From the NCBI RefSeq assembly GCF_018688235.1, contig NZ_CP061313.1:434001-498000 (forward strand): DNA of 64,000 nt, in the 5' to 3' direction. This DNA comes from Polynucleobacter sp. AP-Nino-20-G2. Its GTDB lineage: Bacteria > Pseudomonadota > Gammaproteobacteria > Burkholderiales > Burkholderiaceae. The notes under the pieces are model-generated. The model was given only the letters and a program-made list of their open reading frames with translations, did no database searches and was not told where the DNA came from. Of the stretch, positions 35,266 to 44,486 are shown piece by piece (the stretch's first letter is position 1; each line of letters opens with the position of its first letter). The translations under genes and the position numbers were made by a program.

Positions 35266-36798
35266 TTACTTCGTCGGTTTATCTAGCTGAAAGGTGACTG
35301 GCGCATCTTCATCAGTCTTGCTTGATGATGGATTTGCTTTCACATCATCGCCGCCGGTGAAGTTGAACTCCTGACTCTGCACAACTGCCGCCGGCTTATC
35401 TAAGAAGGTGGTTACTAAAGAGGGGAATGCCATCACAACAACCACCATGATGAGTTGTAGTGCCACCCAGGGCAGAGCACCCCAATAGATGTCGCTGCTC
35501 TTGACTTCTTTGGGTGCAACGCCGCGTAGATAAAAGAGTGCGAAACCAAAAGGCGGATGCATAAAAGAGGTTTGCATATTCACGCAGAGCATGACGCCAA
35601 ACCAGACGAGTGCAGCGCTAGCAGCAGCTTGTGGATTGCCGTTCATCGAATCTAGCAATACGGGCGACAGAAGCTTAACGGCTACGGGCGCCAACATTGG
35701 CACGACAATAAAGGCAATCTCAAAGAAGTCTAAAAAGAAGGCTAGGAAAAATACAAAGAGATTGACGACGATGAGGAAGCCAATCCATCCACCTGGCAGA
35801 TTGGAGAAGAGCTCTTCAACCCAATGGCCCCCATCGACTCCTTGGAATACCACTGAGAAGCAGGTTGAGCCAATCAGGATAAAGACCACCATTGCGGTAA
35901 TCTGCATAGTGTTTTGATACGCTTCCCGAATGAGCCCCTTGAGATTTGGGATGCTTGCTCTTCGAATCCAGGCTAGGAGGAGGGCGCCCATTGCGCCCAT
36001 TGCGCCAGATTCTGTTGGGGTGGCAATGCCTGTCATGATGGTTCCCAGAACCAGGAAAATTAAGATCGCAGAGGGAATAATACCCATGAGACATTTTTTC
36101 CAGAGCGCCCATCCCTTTAAGGTGAGTTCATTTTCAGGGGCTGCGGGTAGATAGTCCGGCTTAAAGCGGGATAGAAAAAAGGTATAGAGAGCAAATAAGG
36201 CGATTTGTAGTAGTGATGGACCCCAGGCGCCCAAGTACATACTGCCAACATCGGCACTACCGCTTTGGGTTTTGAGTTGATCCGCCAAGACAATCAGCAC
36301 CAAAGATGGGGGCACTAGCTGGGTAATAGTTCCAGAAGCTGCTAAAACGCCCGTAGCGTAGCGCATGTTGTAGCCGTAGCGCATCATTACCGGCAGGGAG
36401 ATCATGGCCATAGCGATCACCTGAGCGGCTACGGTGCCGGTAATTGCACCAAGGATGAAGCCCACAATGATGACGGAGTAGCCAAGTCCTCCACGGATGC
36501 GGCCAAACAGTTGCCCCATAGAATCGAGCATCTCTTCTACCAGGCCGCAGCGCTCTAGAATGGCGCCCATAAAAGTAAAGAAGGGGATCGCCAGGAGTAA
36601 GTCATTGGCAAGTACGCTCCCAAAGATCCGCTGTGGAATAGCCTGCAAGAACGGCATACCAAAAAAGTTTTCAGTGATGGCGATACCGGCGAAGAAGAGG
36701 CCTGCAGCCATTAAAGAAAACGCTACGGGGAATCCGATCAACATAAACACAATGAGTCCGCCAAACATGAGCGGTGGCATCCATTCAATTGGAATCAT
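35266..36798 (-). CDS. TRAP transporter large permease (DctM-like)
   Basis: A 510-residue membrane protein with about 12-14 transmembrane helices, the large permease subunit of a TRAP secondary transporter that imports carboxylates with sodium. Motifs such as FFTFMGAILERCGLVEEMLDSM and GTIMTGIATPTESGAMGAMGALLLAW are typical of the DctM/DedA-like TRAP-T family. The C-terminus carries an extra polar tail of about 40 residues (TGGDDVKANPSSSKTDEDAP) that is presumably cytoplasmic or periplasmic. It overlaps the small subunit gene by four bases. No substrate-binding protein gene is adjacent. Confidence 0.88.
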   Translation of the reverse strand: MIPIEWMPPLMFGGLIVFMLIGFPVAFSLMAAGLFFAGIAITENFFGMPFLQAIPQRIFGSVLANDLLLAIPFFTFMGAILERCGLVEEMLDSMGQLFGRIRGGLGYSVIIVGFILGAITGTVAAQVIAMAMISLPVMMRYGYNMRYATGVLAASGTITQLVPPSLVLIVLADQLKTQSGSADVGSMYLGAWGPSLLQIALFALYTFFLSRFKPDYLPAAPENELTLKGWALWKKCLMGIIPSAILIFLVLGTIMTGIATPTESGAMGAMGALLLAWIRRASIPNLKGLIREAYQNTMQITAMVVFILIGSTCFSVVFQGVDGGHWVEELFSNLPGGWIGFLIVVNLFVFFLAFFLDFFEIAFIVVPMLAPVAVKLLSPVLLDSMNGNPQAAASAALVWFGVMLCVNMQTSFMHPPFGFALFYLRGVAPKEVKSSDIYWGALPWVALQLIMVVVVMAFPSLVTTFLDKPAAVVQSQEFNFTGGDDVKANPSSSKTDEDAPVTFQLDKPTK

Positions 36799-37346
36799 TG
36801 CATGGGCTTTTCATAATTGAGGTCAGCGCTCGGCAGAGTATCTTTGCCTTTGAGCATGCCAATGCGCTTGATAATTTCTGAAAGCCCCTGAAGGCTCAGC
36901 ATGAAAAAACCAAATGGCACAATAAATTTAATGGGGTATCGCGCCAATCCTCCGGCGTTAAGTGAGTGCTCTGATACCAGCCATGAAGGGTAAAACAAGG
37001 AAGTCCAAGACAGCCAGGTAAACAGCATGCATGCTGGCATTAGGAATAAGATCAAGCCAAATAAATCGACATACATTCGGCCGCGGTCCGATAGTTGTGA
37101 ATAGATTAAATCTACTCGCACATGCTCATTGCGCTTGAGTGTGTATGAGGCGCCGAGCATAACGGCAGTGGCAAAGAGATACCACTGCAACTCCAAGGGC
37201 CAGTTGTTGCTGATATCGAGACCGTAACGCAAAAGCGCGTTGAGCGCAGACACTACGCAAGATAGCAAAATCATAATGCTTGCCATCTTGCCCAGAAATT
37301 GGTTTAGGCGATCAATTCCAGTTGAGAGTGTTCCCCAGAAACCCAT
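36795..37346 (-). CDS. TRAP transporter small permease (DctQ-like)
   Basis: A 183-residue protein with four predicted transmembrane helices (about residues 15-40, 50-70, 90-112 and 135-155) and the DctQ pattern: LELQWYLFATAVMLGASYTLKRNEHVRVDLIY. It is the small subunit of the TRAP permease encoded next to it. It begins five bases after the argH stop on the same strand, so the three genes may be co-transcribed by chance of position rather than shared function. Confidence 0.85.
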   Translation of the reverse strand: MGFWGTLSTGIDRLNQFLGKMASIMILLSCVVSALNALLRYGLDISNNWPLELQWYLFATAVMLGASYTLKRNEHVRVDLIYSQLSDRGRMYVDLFGLILFLMPACMLFTWLSWTSLFYPSWLVSEHSLNAGGLARYPIKFIVPFGFFMLSLQGLSEIIKRIGMLKGKDTLPSADLNYEKPMQ

Positions 37347-37351
37347 GCGAT

Positions 37352-38770
37352 CTAGAGATCTGCGCGACCCCGTTTGATTGCAGCGAGCACCTGTGCTGGA
37401 GCGGTACCGCCTGCATGTTGACGCGAGTTAACGGAGCCATCAACAGTGAGCAAGGTAAATACATCATCACCCATCAGTTCTGGGCGGCTATCTAATCCAC
37501 AAGCAAAACGCAGCTCAGAAAGGCTCAGGTCGGTCAGCATACAGTTACGGCCAACGCAGGCCTTCACAGCATGAGCAACGGCTTCATGCGCATCGCGGAA
37601 GGCTAGACCTTTTTTCACCAAGTAATCAGCTAAGTCGGTTGCGGTAGCAAATCCTTCTTCAGCAGCGGCCTTCATGACTTCAGCCTTTACCTCAATGTGC
37701 GGAACCATATCGGCGAAGATGCGCAAGGTATCTTGCACGGTATCTACCGCATCAAATAAGGGCTCTTTATCTTCTTGATTATCTTTGTTATAAGCCAGCG
37801 GCTGACTCTTCATTAGGGTCAATAGAGAAATCAAATCTCCGTAGACGCGACCCGTTTTGCCGCGAGCTAATTCTGGGACGTCTGGATTTTTCTTCTGCGG
37901 CATGATGGAGCTGCCGGTGCAAAAGCGATCCGGTAAATCAATAAAGCCAAAACGAGGGCTGAGCCAAAGTACGAGCTCTTCAGATAATCGTGAGATATGC
38001 ATCATCAAGATTGATGCAAAAGCGCAGAATTCAATCGCGAAGTCACGATCCGATACGGCATCTAAGGAGTTATTGCAGATACCGTCAAAGCCCAAGATGC
38101 GAGCCACTTGCTCACGATCAATGGGGTAAGTCGTTCCAGCTAAGGCTGCCGCTCCAAGTGGCAAGCGATTTAAGCGGGCACGGAGATCCGCTAAACGACC
38201 GGCATCACGGCTAAACATTTCGTAATAGGCCATGAGGTGATGACCAAAAGTAATGGGTTGCGCTACTTGCAAATGGGTGTGGCCCGGCATGATGGTAGCG
38301 GAGTGAGTCTGCGCAAGATCCAAGAGGGCGCCACGCAATGTCTTTAGGGTTGCCGCAATTTGATCCACGCTGCCGCGCAACCACAGGCGCAAATCTGTCG
38401 CCACTTGATCGTTACGTGAACGGCCAGTATGAAGACGCTTGCCAGCATCGCCAACTAGTTCAGTTAAGCGTGCCTCAATATTGAGATGCACATCTTCTAA
38501 GGCGAGTTGCCAGTTAAATTCACCAGCCTCAATTTCCGCCTTAATCTGCGCCATTCCTTTTTGAATATCGGCCAAATCTTGCGCGCTGATAATTTTTTGG
38601 GCAGCAAGCATCTCGGCATGCGCGAGGGATCCAGCGATATCGACGAGGGCAAAACGTTGGTCAAAGCCAATGGAGGCTGTATAACGTTGAACCAGTTCGT
38701 CAACAGGTTCTGTAAAACGGGCCGACCAAGCTTGGGCTTTGTTGGCGAGGGAATTTTTAGATGAGCTCAT
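37352..38770 (-). CDS. argH: Argininosuccinate lyase
   Basis: ArgH splits argininosuccinate into arginine and fumarate. The fumarase/aspartase-superfamily signature GSSIMPQKKNPD lies in the C-terminal half, and TGRSRNDQVATDLRLWLR and the catalytic His region MPGHTHLQVAQPITFGHHL are present. I start the protein at 38770 (MSSSKNSLANKAQAWS, 472 residues). The longer frame to 38938 would add 56 residues unlike the family that overlap the hemC gene on the other strand. It is divergent from hemC with a 43-bp gap. Confidence 0.95.
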   Translation of the reverse strand: MSSSKNSLANKAQAWSARFTEPVDELVQRYTASIGFDQRFALVDIAGSLAHAEMLAAQKIISAQDLADIQKGMAQIKAEIEAGEFNWQLALEDVHLNIEARLTELVGDAGKRLHTGRSRNDQVATDLRLWLRGSVDQIAATLKTLRGALLDLAQTHSATIMPGHTHLQVAQPITFGHHLMAYYEMFSRDAGRLADLRARLNRLPLGAAALAGTTYPIDREQVARILGFDGICNNSLDAVSDRDFAIEFCAFASILMMHISRLSEELVLWLSPRFGFIDLPDRFCTGSSIMPQKKNPDVPELARGKTGRVYGDLISLLTLMKSQPLAYNKDNQEDKEPLFDAVDTVQDTLRIFADMVPHIEVKAEVMKAAAEEGFATATDLADYLVKKGLAFRDAHEAVAHAVKACVGRNCMLTDLSLSELRFACGLDSRPELMGDDVFTLLTVDGSVNSRQHAGGTAPAQVLAAIKRGRADL

Positions 38771-38813
38771 AAACGCAGTATATTGGTGTAGGTCTTTGAT
38801 TATTTTAAATGTT

Positions 38814-39800
38814 ATGTCCCAAACCCCCATTTCTAGCTCTACAGCCACCCCCTTCGCCACCCCTGAGCGCCTTGTAATCGCCTCCCGCGAGAGCCGCCTT
38901 GCCATGTGGCAGGCTGAGCACGTCCGGGATTGCCTCAAAACGCTCTATCCAGAGTGCGATGTACAGATCCTAGGAATGACAACCCGAGGCGATCAGATTT
39001 TGGATAAAGCCCTCTCAAAAGTGGGCGGAAAGGGCTTATTTGTTAAAGAGCTTGAGACCGCTTTAGAGGATGGTCGGGCGGATTTGGCGGTGCATTCCTT
39101 AAAAGATGTGCCGATGGTGATGCCCGAGGGCTTTGATTTGTCCTGTGTCATGGAGCGGGAAGATGCGCATGACGCATTTGTTTCCAATGATTACGCCAGT
39201 TTGAATGATTTACCCCAAGGGGCAGTTGTCGGCACCTCTAGCTTACGTCGTGAGTCAGTACTGCGTTCCAAGTTCCCGCATTTAGAGATTGCGCCTCTGA
39301 GGGGAAATTTAGATACGCGTATGGGCAAACTAGACCGCGGTGAGTATCAGGCAATTATTTTGGCTGCCGCGGGTCTCAAGCGGCTCGGCTTGGAAAGTCG
39401 CATTCGTGCACTGTTGCCGATCGACCCATACACTCCTGCTGCTGGTCAGGGTGCTCTAGGAATTGAGACCTTAAGCAAGCATCGCAACATCAAGCAATGG
39501 CTTGCCCCTTTAAATGATTTGCCGACCTTATATGCGGTCACTGCTGAGCGTATGGTGTCACGCCAGCTGGGAGGTTCTTGCGAAGTGCCTTTAGCGGCTT
39601 ACGCCACCTGGGAGCAGGGTCGTATGAACATTCGATCTTTTGTTGCTAGTGTTGATGGCAAAGCAAGTTGCTTAGCAAAGGCGCAAGGCTCGGTGAACAG
39701 TTTGGCAGAGGCTGAGGAATTAGGTCTTTCGGTTGCGCAGGATTTAATCGCGCAAGGTGTCGCCAGTTTGTTGCCAAACGGTTTACCGCAGCAAAAGTAA
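38814..39800 (+). CDS. hemC: Hydroxymethylbilane synthase
   Basis: HemC polymerises four porphobilinogen units into hydroxymethylbilane. Conserved segments include IASRESRLAMWQAEHV, KGLFVKELETAL, AVHSLKDVP and, near the end, the dipyrromethane-cofactor cysteine in LGGSCEVPLAAYA. I start at the ATG 38814 (MSQTPISSS, 328 residues); the frame upstream to 38739 crosses argH. hemD follows after 18 bp, the usual hemCD order. Confidence 0.95.
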   Translation: MSQTPISSSTATPFATPERLVIASRESRLAMWQAEHVRDCLKTLYPECDVQILGMTTRGDQILDKALSKVGGKGLFVKELETALEDGRADLAVHSLKDVPMVMPEGFDLSCVMEREDAHDAFVSNDYASLNDLPQGAVVGTSSLRRESVLRSKFPHLEIAPLRGNLDTRMGKLDRGEYQAIILAAAGLKRLGLESRIRALLPIDPYTPAAGQGALGIETLSKHRNIKQWLAPLNDLPTLYAVTAERMVSRQLGGSCEVPLAAYATWEQGRMNIRSFVASVDGKASCLAKAQGSVNSLAEAEELGLSVAQDLIAQGVASLLPNGLPQQK

Positions 39801-39818
39801 GTACCAGTTCATTTCCTT

Positions 39819-40652
39819 ATGAGCGCCAAGACTATTGTGATCACCCGCCCGACTGGGCAGGCGCGCCAACTCTCAGAAATACTGTCAGCGCACTTGCTTA
39901 AGCATGGCGTGAGCAAAGAGCATGCGCCTAAGATTATTTCTTTGCCCTTACTGACCATTGTTCCTAAAGCTGATCCTGTATTAATTGCGCGGATCGAAAC
40001 AGTATTAGCCCATGCGGATTTGGCTATCTTTGTGAGTCCAAACGCCATCGAGTGCACCATGCGTTTACTTGAAAGGTCTTGGGTTGATGTCTCTGGTAAA
40101 CCAGTTCCGATTGGGGTAATGGGCGGTAGCAGTATGGCCGCACTCCATCATCATGGTATTGGAAAAGAGGCCTCTCCCACTCAAATTATTCTTCCTCAAG
40201 ATAATGCGAATTGGGATTCTGAGGGTCTTTGGTCTGAGTTAAAAAAACTAGATTGGGACTGGTCTAGCAAGAAAGTAGTGATTTTTAAAGGAGAGGGTGG
40301 TCGAGACTGGCTGGCTGATACTTTGAAAAAAGCAGGCGCAGATCTGGAGGCGATTTCTGTTTATGCTCGCGTACCCTTGGATATAGATAGCCCTGCGTGG
40401 AGTGATATCCATGAGATGGATTTTTCACAATCGCTTTGGTTGCTGACTTCCTCGGAAGCAGTGCGCTATTTAGGTCAGGTCATCGCCGATCAATTTGGCT
40501 TCTCTAAGCAAGGCTTGGCTGTAGCAACGGCTATTTGCCCTCATCACAATATTGCAGATGCTGCTGAGCAGATTGGCTTCGGAGAGGTTTTTACTTGTGA
40601 GCCAGGTGATGACGCATTAATTGCGGCATCGCTCGCTTGGCTATCTGTTTAA
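39819..40652 (+). CDS. hemD: Uroporphyrinogen-III synthase
   Basis: A 277-residue HemD. The family is poorly conserved, but TIVITRPTGQARQLSEIL at the N-terminus, AIFVSPNAIE, VIFKGEGGRDWLADTLKKAGA and LLTSSEAVRYL fit well. It cyclises hydroxymethylbilane with ring D inversion, the branch point to heme and sirohaem. The last 12 bases overlap the end of the convergent ubiC gene. No hemX/hemY genes follow, unlike in many proteobacteria. Confidence 0.9.
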   Translation: MSAKTIVITRPTGQARQLSEILSAHLLKHGVSKEHAPKIISLPLLTIVPKADPVLIARIETVLAHADLAIFVSPNAIECTMRLLERSWVDVSGKPVPIGVMGGSSMAALHHHGIGKEASPTQIILPQDNANWDSEGLWSELKKLDWDWSSKKVVIFKGEGGRDWLADTLKKAGADLEAISVYARVPLDIDSPAWSDIHEMDFSQSLWLLTSSEAVRYLGQVIADQFGFSKQGLAVATAICPHHNIADAAEQIGFGEVFTCEPGDDALIAASLAWLSV

Positions 40653-41216
40653 AGGGTAATTGAGCAAACTAGGCAAGAAGACTTCGCTGACTAGTAGTGG
40701 ACGCCCTTTAAGGTCATACAGCGTTCGCCTTGCCCATGCCACCTTCGGCAGTTCAGGGAATTGCTTAAAGCATTTCTTCCACAAAGCGCTGTGTTGATCT
40801 AGGCGTGCGATTTCACGCAACGGTTTTTTCTTAGAGTGCATGCGTGTTTTTGCAAAGAGCACAGCCCCTAAAGGTTTTTTGCCTAAACGTAGGACGGGGT
40901 GATTACTGCCACTAGAACTGGCTGCGGGAATGATACTGTGCGCCATTACCAATGGTGCGCCATTTACGCAGAGTAATACTTCGCGTACACGACAACGCTT
41001 AATCTGGAAGTGAAAATAGCGACTTTCATCGCTATTAAGGTTTTGCCGGCAATCTCGCAAAACTACAACTTCTAGTTTTTGACCAATTGCACGTTCAATT
41101 TTTTGAGTTAAAGAACCCGTGTCGCTAAGCCAAGGCTGCCACTTTCGTGGCGCTTGGTGTAGCTCACCGGAATCGACTCGATTCCATGCAGAACGGAGAC
41201 GACGACGGTGAACCAT
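40641..41216 (-). CDS. ubiC: Chorismate pyruvate-lyase
   Basis: A 191-residue UbiC-family protein, which releases 4-hydroxybenzoate from chorismate for ubiquinone synthesis. Family features are the WLSDTGSLTQKIE segment, RDCRQ and VREVLLCVNGAPLVMAHSIIP, and a C-terminal SALWKKCFKQFPELPKVAWARRTLYDLKGRPLLVSEVFLP. It starts two bases after the rhlE stop on the same strand, so the two may form a transcription unit. Confidence 0.87.
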   Translation of the reverse strand: MVHRRRLRSAWNRVDSGELHQAPRKWQPWLSDTGSLTQKIERAIGQKLEVVVLRDCRQNLNSDESRYFHFQIKRCRVREVLLCVNGAPLVMAHSIIPAASSSGSNHPVLRLGKKPLGAVLFAKTRMHSKKKPLREIARLDQHSALWKKCFKQFPELPKVAWARRTLYDLKGRPLLVSEVFLPSLLNYPLNR

Positions 41217-41218
41217 TT

Positions 41219-42778
41219 TTAGTTGCCGCTAAAGCTTCTACGTTGACCGCCAGATTTTGGTTTCGCAAAACGTGGACCAGCGGAGGGGCGTGAGTCGCCA
41301 GAGCGAGCTGGACGTGAGTCAGCAGAACGCGCAGGACGGGAATCGCCGAAACGATTGCCACCAGCAGGACGAGAATCGCCAGATGGACGTGAGTCGCCTG
41401 AACGAGATTCGAAATGATTGCCGGAGCGGTTTCCGCCACCACCACCAGAACGAGACTCTGAGCGGGCGCCAGAACCATAACGGCCACCACCGCCACCAGA
41501 ACGATTACCACCGCCGAAGCCACCGCCAGAGCGACCACCGCCTGGACGGCCACCACCACCAAAGCTAGGCTTAGCTTGTGGCTCGAGACCAGAAATGACT
41601 GAGGCAACGATATCTTGCTGTGTAAAACGCTCAATATTGCGAATTTTGGCGCGGTCACGATGTTCAACCAAGGTGATAGCTACGCCATTGCGACCAGCGC
41701 GTCCAGTTCTGCCGATGCGGTGCGTATAGTCCTCTGGTTTCATTGGCAAGCCAAAGTTAATCACGTGACTAATACGGGGTACATCGATACCGCGAGCGGC
41801 CACATCGGTCGCAACCAAAATCTTGGTGTGACCTTTGCGGAGAGACTCTAAACGACGCATACGAACAGCTTGTGGCATCGCACCGTGTAAGGCGCTTGCT
41901 TCGTAACCGTTAGCACGCAATGTGTCGGCAATTTTTTCGCTTTCAACTTGTGTGCTTGCGAACACTACTGCTTGATCCAAAGAGGCGTCAGCCAGAATGT
42001 GCTCGAGCAATTTATGTTTGTGTGACACGCTGTCAGCCCAGTGCAACTTCTGCTCGATGTTCGCATGCTTCTCGCCAGCATGAGCAAGCTCAATGCGGTT
42101 AGCGTTAGTAGTCAACTCATTTGCCAAGGACATGATCTTTGGCGCAAAAGTTGCAGAGAACATCAAAGTTTGGTTACGACCAGCGCAACGTTTATCAATC
42201 GCCTCGAGGTCATCCGCGAATCCCATGTCGAGCATGCGATCGGCTTCATCGATAACGAGTTGTTTTACATCATCCAAGCGGATTGCTTTGCTGTCGGTCA
42301 AGTCGAGTAAACGGCCTGGTGTTGCGACAACTAATAATGCACCCTTCAGAGCTTGGATCTGCTTGCCGTAAGGCATGCCACCCATCACAGTTGCGATACG
42401 GATCCCTTTCATGCCGCGAACTAAGTTCACTGCATCTGCGGCAACCTGTTGAGCTAATTCACGAGTAGGGCAGAGCACCAACACTTTAGGTTGTGCGCGA
42501 CCTGGTACAGGTGAGCCGCTTGGGTTGTCTTCGATGAGTTTATTAATTAAAGGTAATAAAAAGGCTGCGGTTTTACCGCTACCGGTTTGGCTGCTGACTA
42601 ATAAGTCACCACCAGCAAGCGCTGCAGGAATAACCTGAGCTTGTACTGGAGTGGCTTGGGTATAACCCAATTCAGCAATGTTTTTAAGAAGTGGTGCCGC
42701 GAGGGCAAAAGACTGGAATTCAGTTCCAGAGTGTTTTGAGTCTTTGGACTCGTGATTGGTTTCTTTAGAAAAAGTCAT
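41219..42778 (-). CDS. rhlE: DEAD-box RNA helicase RhlE-like
   Basis: A DEAD-box ATP-dependent RNA helicase of about 519 residues when started at 42778 (MTFSKETNHES). The Q motif, SQTGSGKT, VIDEADRMLDMGF, MFSATF and the C-terminal HRIGRTGRAGR motifs are all present. The last 110 residues are low-complexity, rich in Gly, Arg and Ser, first GGG/RSGG runs and then degenerate SGDSRPA-type repeats; such RGG-like tails bind RNA. RhlE helicases act in ribosome maturation and cold adaptation. The upstream start at 42856 lies in leader sequence unlike the family. Confidence 0.92.
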   Translation of the reverse strand: MTFSKETNHESKDSKHSGTEFQSFALAAPLLKNIAELGYTQATPVQAQVIPAALAGGDLLVSSQTGSGKTAAFLLPLINKLIEDNPSGSPVPGRAQPKVLVLCPTRELAQQVAADAVNLVRGMKGIRIATVMGGMPYGKQIQALKGALLVVATPGRLLDLTDSKAIRLDDVKQLVIDEADRMLDMGFADDLEAIDKRCAGRNQTLMFSATFAPKIMSLANELTTNANRIELAHAGEKHANIEQKLHWADSVSHKHKLLEHILADASLDQAVVFASTQVESEKIADTLRANGYEASALHGAMPQAVRMRRLESLRKGHTKILVATDVAARGIDVPRISHVINFGLPMKPEDYTHRIGRTGRAGRNGVAITLVEHRDRAKIRNIERFTQQDIVASVISGLEPQAKPSFGGGGRPGGGRSGGGFGGGNRSGGGGGRYGSGARSESRSGGGGGNRSGNHFESRSGDSRPSGDSRPAGGNRFGDSRPARSADSRPARSGDSRPSAGPRFAKPKSGGQRRSFSGN

Positions 42779-42786
42779 GCTATTAC

Positions 42787-42806
42787 ACATCCCCTTTAAG
42801 GGATGT
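42787..42806 (-). promoter_or_regulatory. Hairpin covering the rhlE ribosome-binding region
   Basis: On the minus strand ACATCCC (arm 1) and GGGATGT (arm 2) flank a six-base loop, and the purine-rich AAAGGGGA that would be the ribosome site of rhlE is within the loop and second arm. The structure could limit translation until unfolded, for example by the helicase itself or by temperature. The 252-bp region 42779-43030 otherwise shows no gene. Confidence 0.4.
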
Positions 42807-43030
42807 CTCCGTGTATACACTCTCTGTTTTTTATTGAGTGCGATGGTCAAAGGCATCGACCATCAGACAGGCGGCAGCGCGTTTTTTGAACTTCGGTGTT
42901 TATGACTTCTAAACGGTACGCTGAAATATAGCTGGGGGGCGATGAATCAAATTGCTTTAAAAAGCCTCTTATTATGGCATTTTAAGAAGGTAATGACAAG
43001 GATTTCCCGAATTAATTCCGGACAATGCCA

Positions 43031-44434
43031 TTAACGCAACCAGCGCATGAAACGTTCCACACCTTTCCCATAAGGCGGTCTTGCTAACTTAGTGCCTCGC
43101 AGCACATTTAAGCCAAAGAATCCGCGAACCTCTAAAACCGACTTACGCAGGCTAAAGGTGTCAAATCCAGCTTTGCCATGGTATGCACCCATACCGCTAG
43201 CGCCAGCCCCACCAAAGGGCAAGTCTTCAACTGCGGCATGCAATAGCGTGTCGTTGATCGTTACCCCGCCAGAGCGAGTCTCATTGAGGATGCTTTGCAT
43301 TGCCCGCTTATCTTTACCAAACCAATACAGTGCCAGTGGTTTTGGATTCTCGTTGATGTAACGAATCGTTGAGTTGAGGTCATCGACTGCCACAATGGGA
43401 AGAATGGGGCCAAAGATCTCTTCTTGCATGATGAGGGCGTCTTTCGAAACATTCAGCAGCGCGACAGGTGTAAATATTGGAGAGGTATCTTGATTAAAAG
43501 AGAGGAGTGGAATGGCATTCGCGCCTCGATCTACGGCATCTTGTACTAACTGATTCCAGCGATTGAGTTGTTGTTGATCAATCGGCCCAGTGAATTCCTC
43601 AGGATTAGCGAATTGTTTTTGAGCGGCATTTCGCAGCTCTTCTACGAACTCATCGCAATTGCCCGCATGAATTAATACATAGTCTGGGGCAATACAAGTT
43701 TGTCCAGCGTTAATCAGCTTGCCATAAACAATGCTGGACGCCGCATCTTTTAATTTGGCTGAAGGGTCAACGATCGCGGGGGATTTGCCACCCAGCTCAA
43801 GCGTAATGGGAGTGAGATGGTCAGCCGCCGCACGCATTACTTTTTTACCGACATGCTCTGATCCGGTAAAAAAGAGATGGTCAAACGGAAGTGTCGCAAA
43901 TGATTCCGCAACATCTGTGCCACCTGTGGTTACACAAAATTCACTTGGATGAAAATATTCTTGAATCAGGCCAGCTAGAAAACCTGAAGTGCGAGAGCTT
44001 CTTTCGGAGAGCTTGAGCCAAACACGATTACCCGCTGCAAATGCGGCGATCGCGGGAACGAGCGCCAGTTGCACGGGATAGTTCCACGGACTCATGATGC
44101 CCACTACGCCCATAGACTGCATTTCAGTCCAGGCATGGGAGGATCCCAAGAATCCGGGGGTTTGCACCAAATGGGGCTTCATCCACTCTTTGAGATGTTT
44201 GCGTGTGTATTTGCACGCTTGATAAATCATCTGAAATTCAAGAAGCCTGCTCTCAACGGAATTGCGCACACCAAAATCCGCTTGAAGCACCTTACAGATC
44301 TTCTCTTCGTTTGCCATCAGCATTTTTTCGATGCGACCGATGCGCTCAAGGCGAACCTCAAGAGTGGGATTTGGTTCGGCAGCGTAGGCCGCTTTGATTT
44401 CGTCTAACTGGAGCGTAAAGCGATTCATGGTCAT
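43031..44434 (-). CDS. Aldehyde dehydrogenase (coniferyl-aldehyde type)
   Basis: A 467-residue class 3-like aldehyde dehydrogenase. PWNYPVQLALVPAIAAFAAGN, TGSEHVGKKVMRAAADHLTPITLELGGKSP (catalytic Glu) and NAGQTCIAPDYVLI (nucleophilic Cys) are clear, and the C-terminus resembles coniferyl aldehyde dehydrogenases (GAYHGKAGFDTFSLRKSV). It would oxidise an aromatic or medium-chain aldehyde to the acid with NAD(P). No other lignin-derived aromatic genes are nearby, so the substrate is open. Confidence 0.88.
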   Translation of the reverse strand: MTMNRFTLQLDEIKAAYAAEPNPTLEVRLERIGRIEKMLMANEEKICKVLQADFGVRNSVESRLLEFQMIYQACKYTRKHLKEWMKPHLVQTPGFLGSSHAWTEMQSMGVVGIMSPWNYPVQLALVPAIAAFAAGNRVWLKLSERSSRTSGFLAGLIQEYFHPSEFCVTTGGTDVAESFATLPFDHLFFTGSEHVGKKVMRAAADHLTPITLELGGKSPAIVDPSAKLKDAASSIVYGKLINAGQTCIAPDYVLIHAGNCDEFVEELRNAAQKQFANPEEFTGPIDQQQLNRWNQLVQDAVDRGANAIPLLSFNQDTSPIFTPVALLNVSKDALIMQEEIFGPILPIVAVDDLNSTIRYINENPKPLALYWFGKDKRAMQSILNETRSGGVTINDTLLHAAVEDLPFGGAGASGMGAYHGKAGFDTFSLRKSVLEVRGFFGLNVLRGTKLARPPYGKGVERFMRWLR

Positions 44435-44486
44435 TGGGTTGTATTAGCGGCAAGCAAGCGATTGAATAAGGCATTAGGATAAAGCC

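Noticed and set aside
38771..38938. Longer N-terminus for argH
   Set aside because: The 56 extra residues do not resemble ArgH and overlap the hemC gene; the ATG at 38770 gives the normal family start.
41257..41568. 103-codon plus-strand ORF opposite the rhlE tail
   Set aside because: It is the antisense reading of the Gly/Arg-rich repeats of rhlE, which naturally gives a long His/Asn/Arg-rich frame; no start signal.
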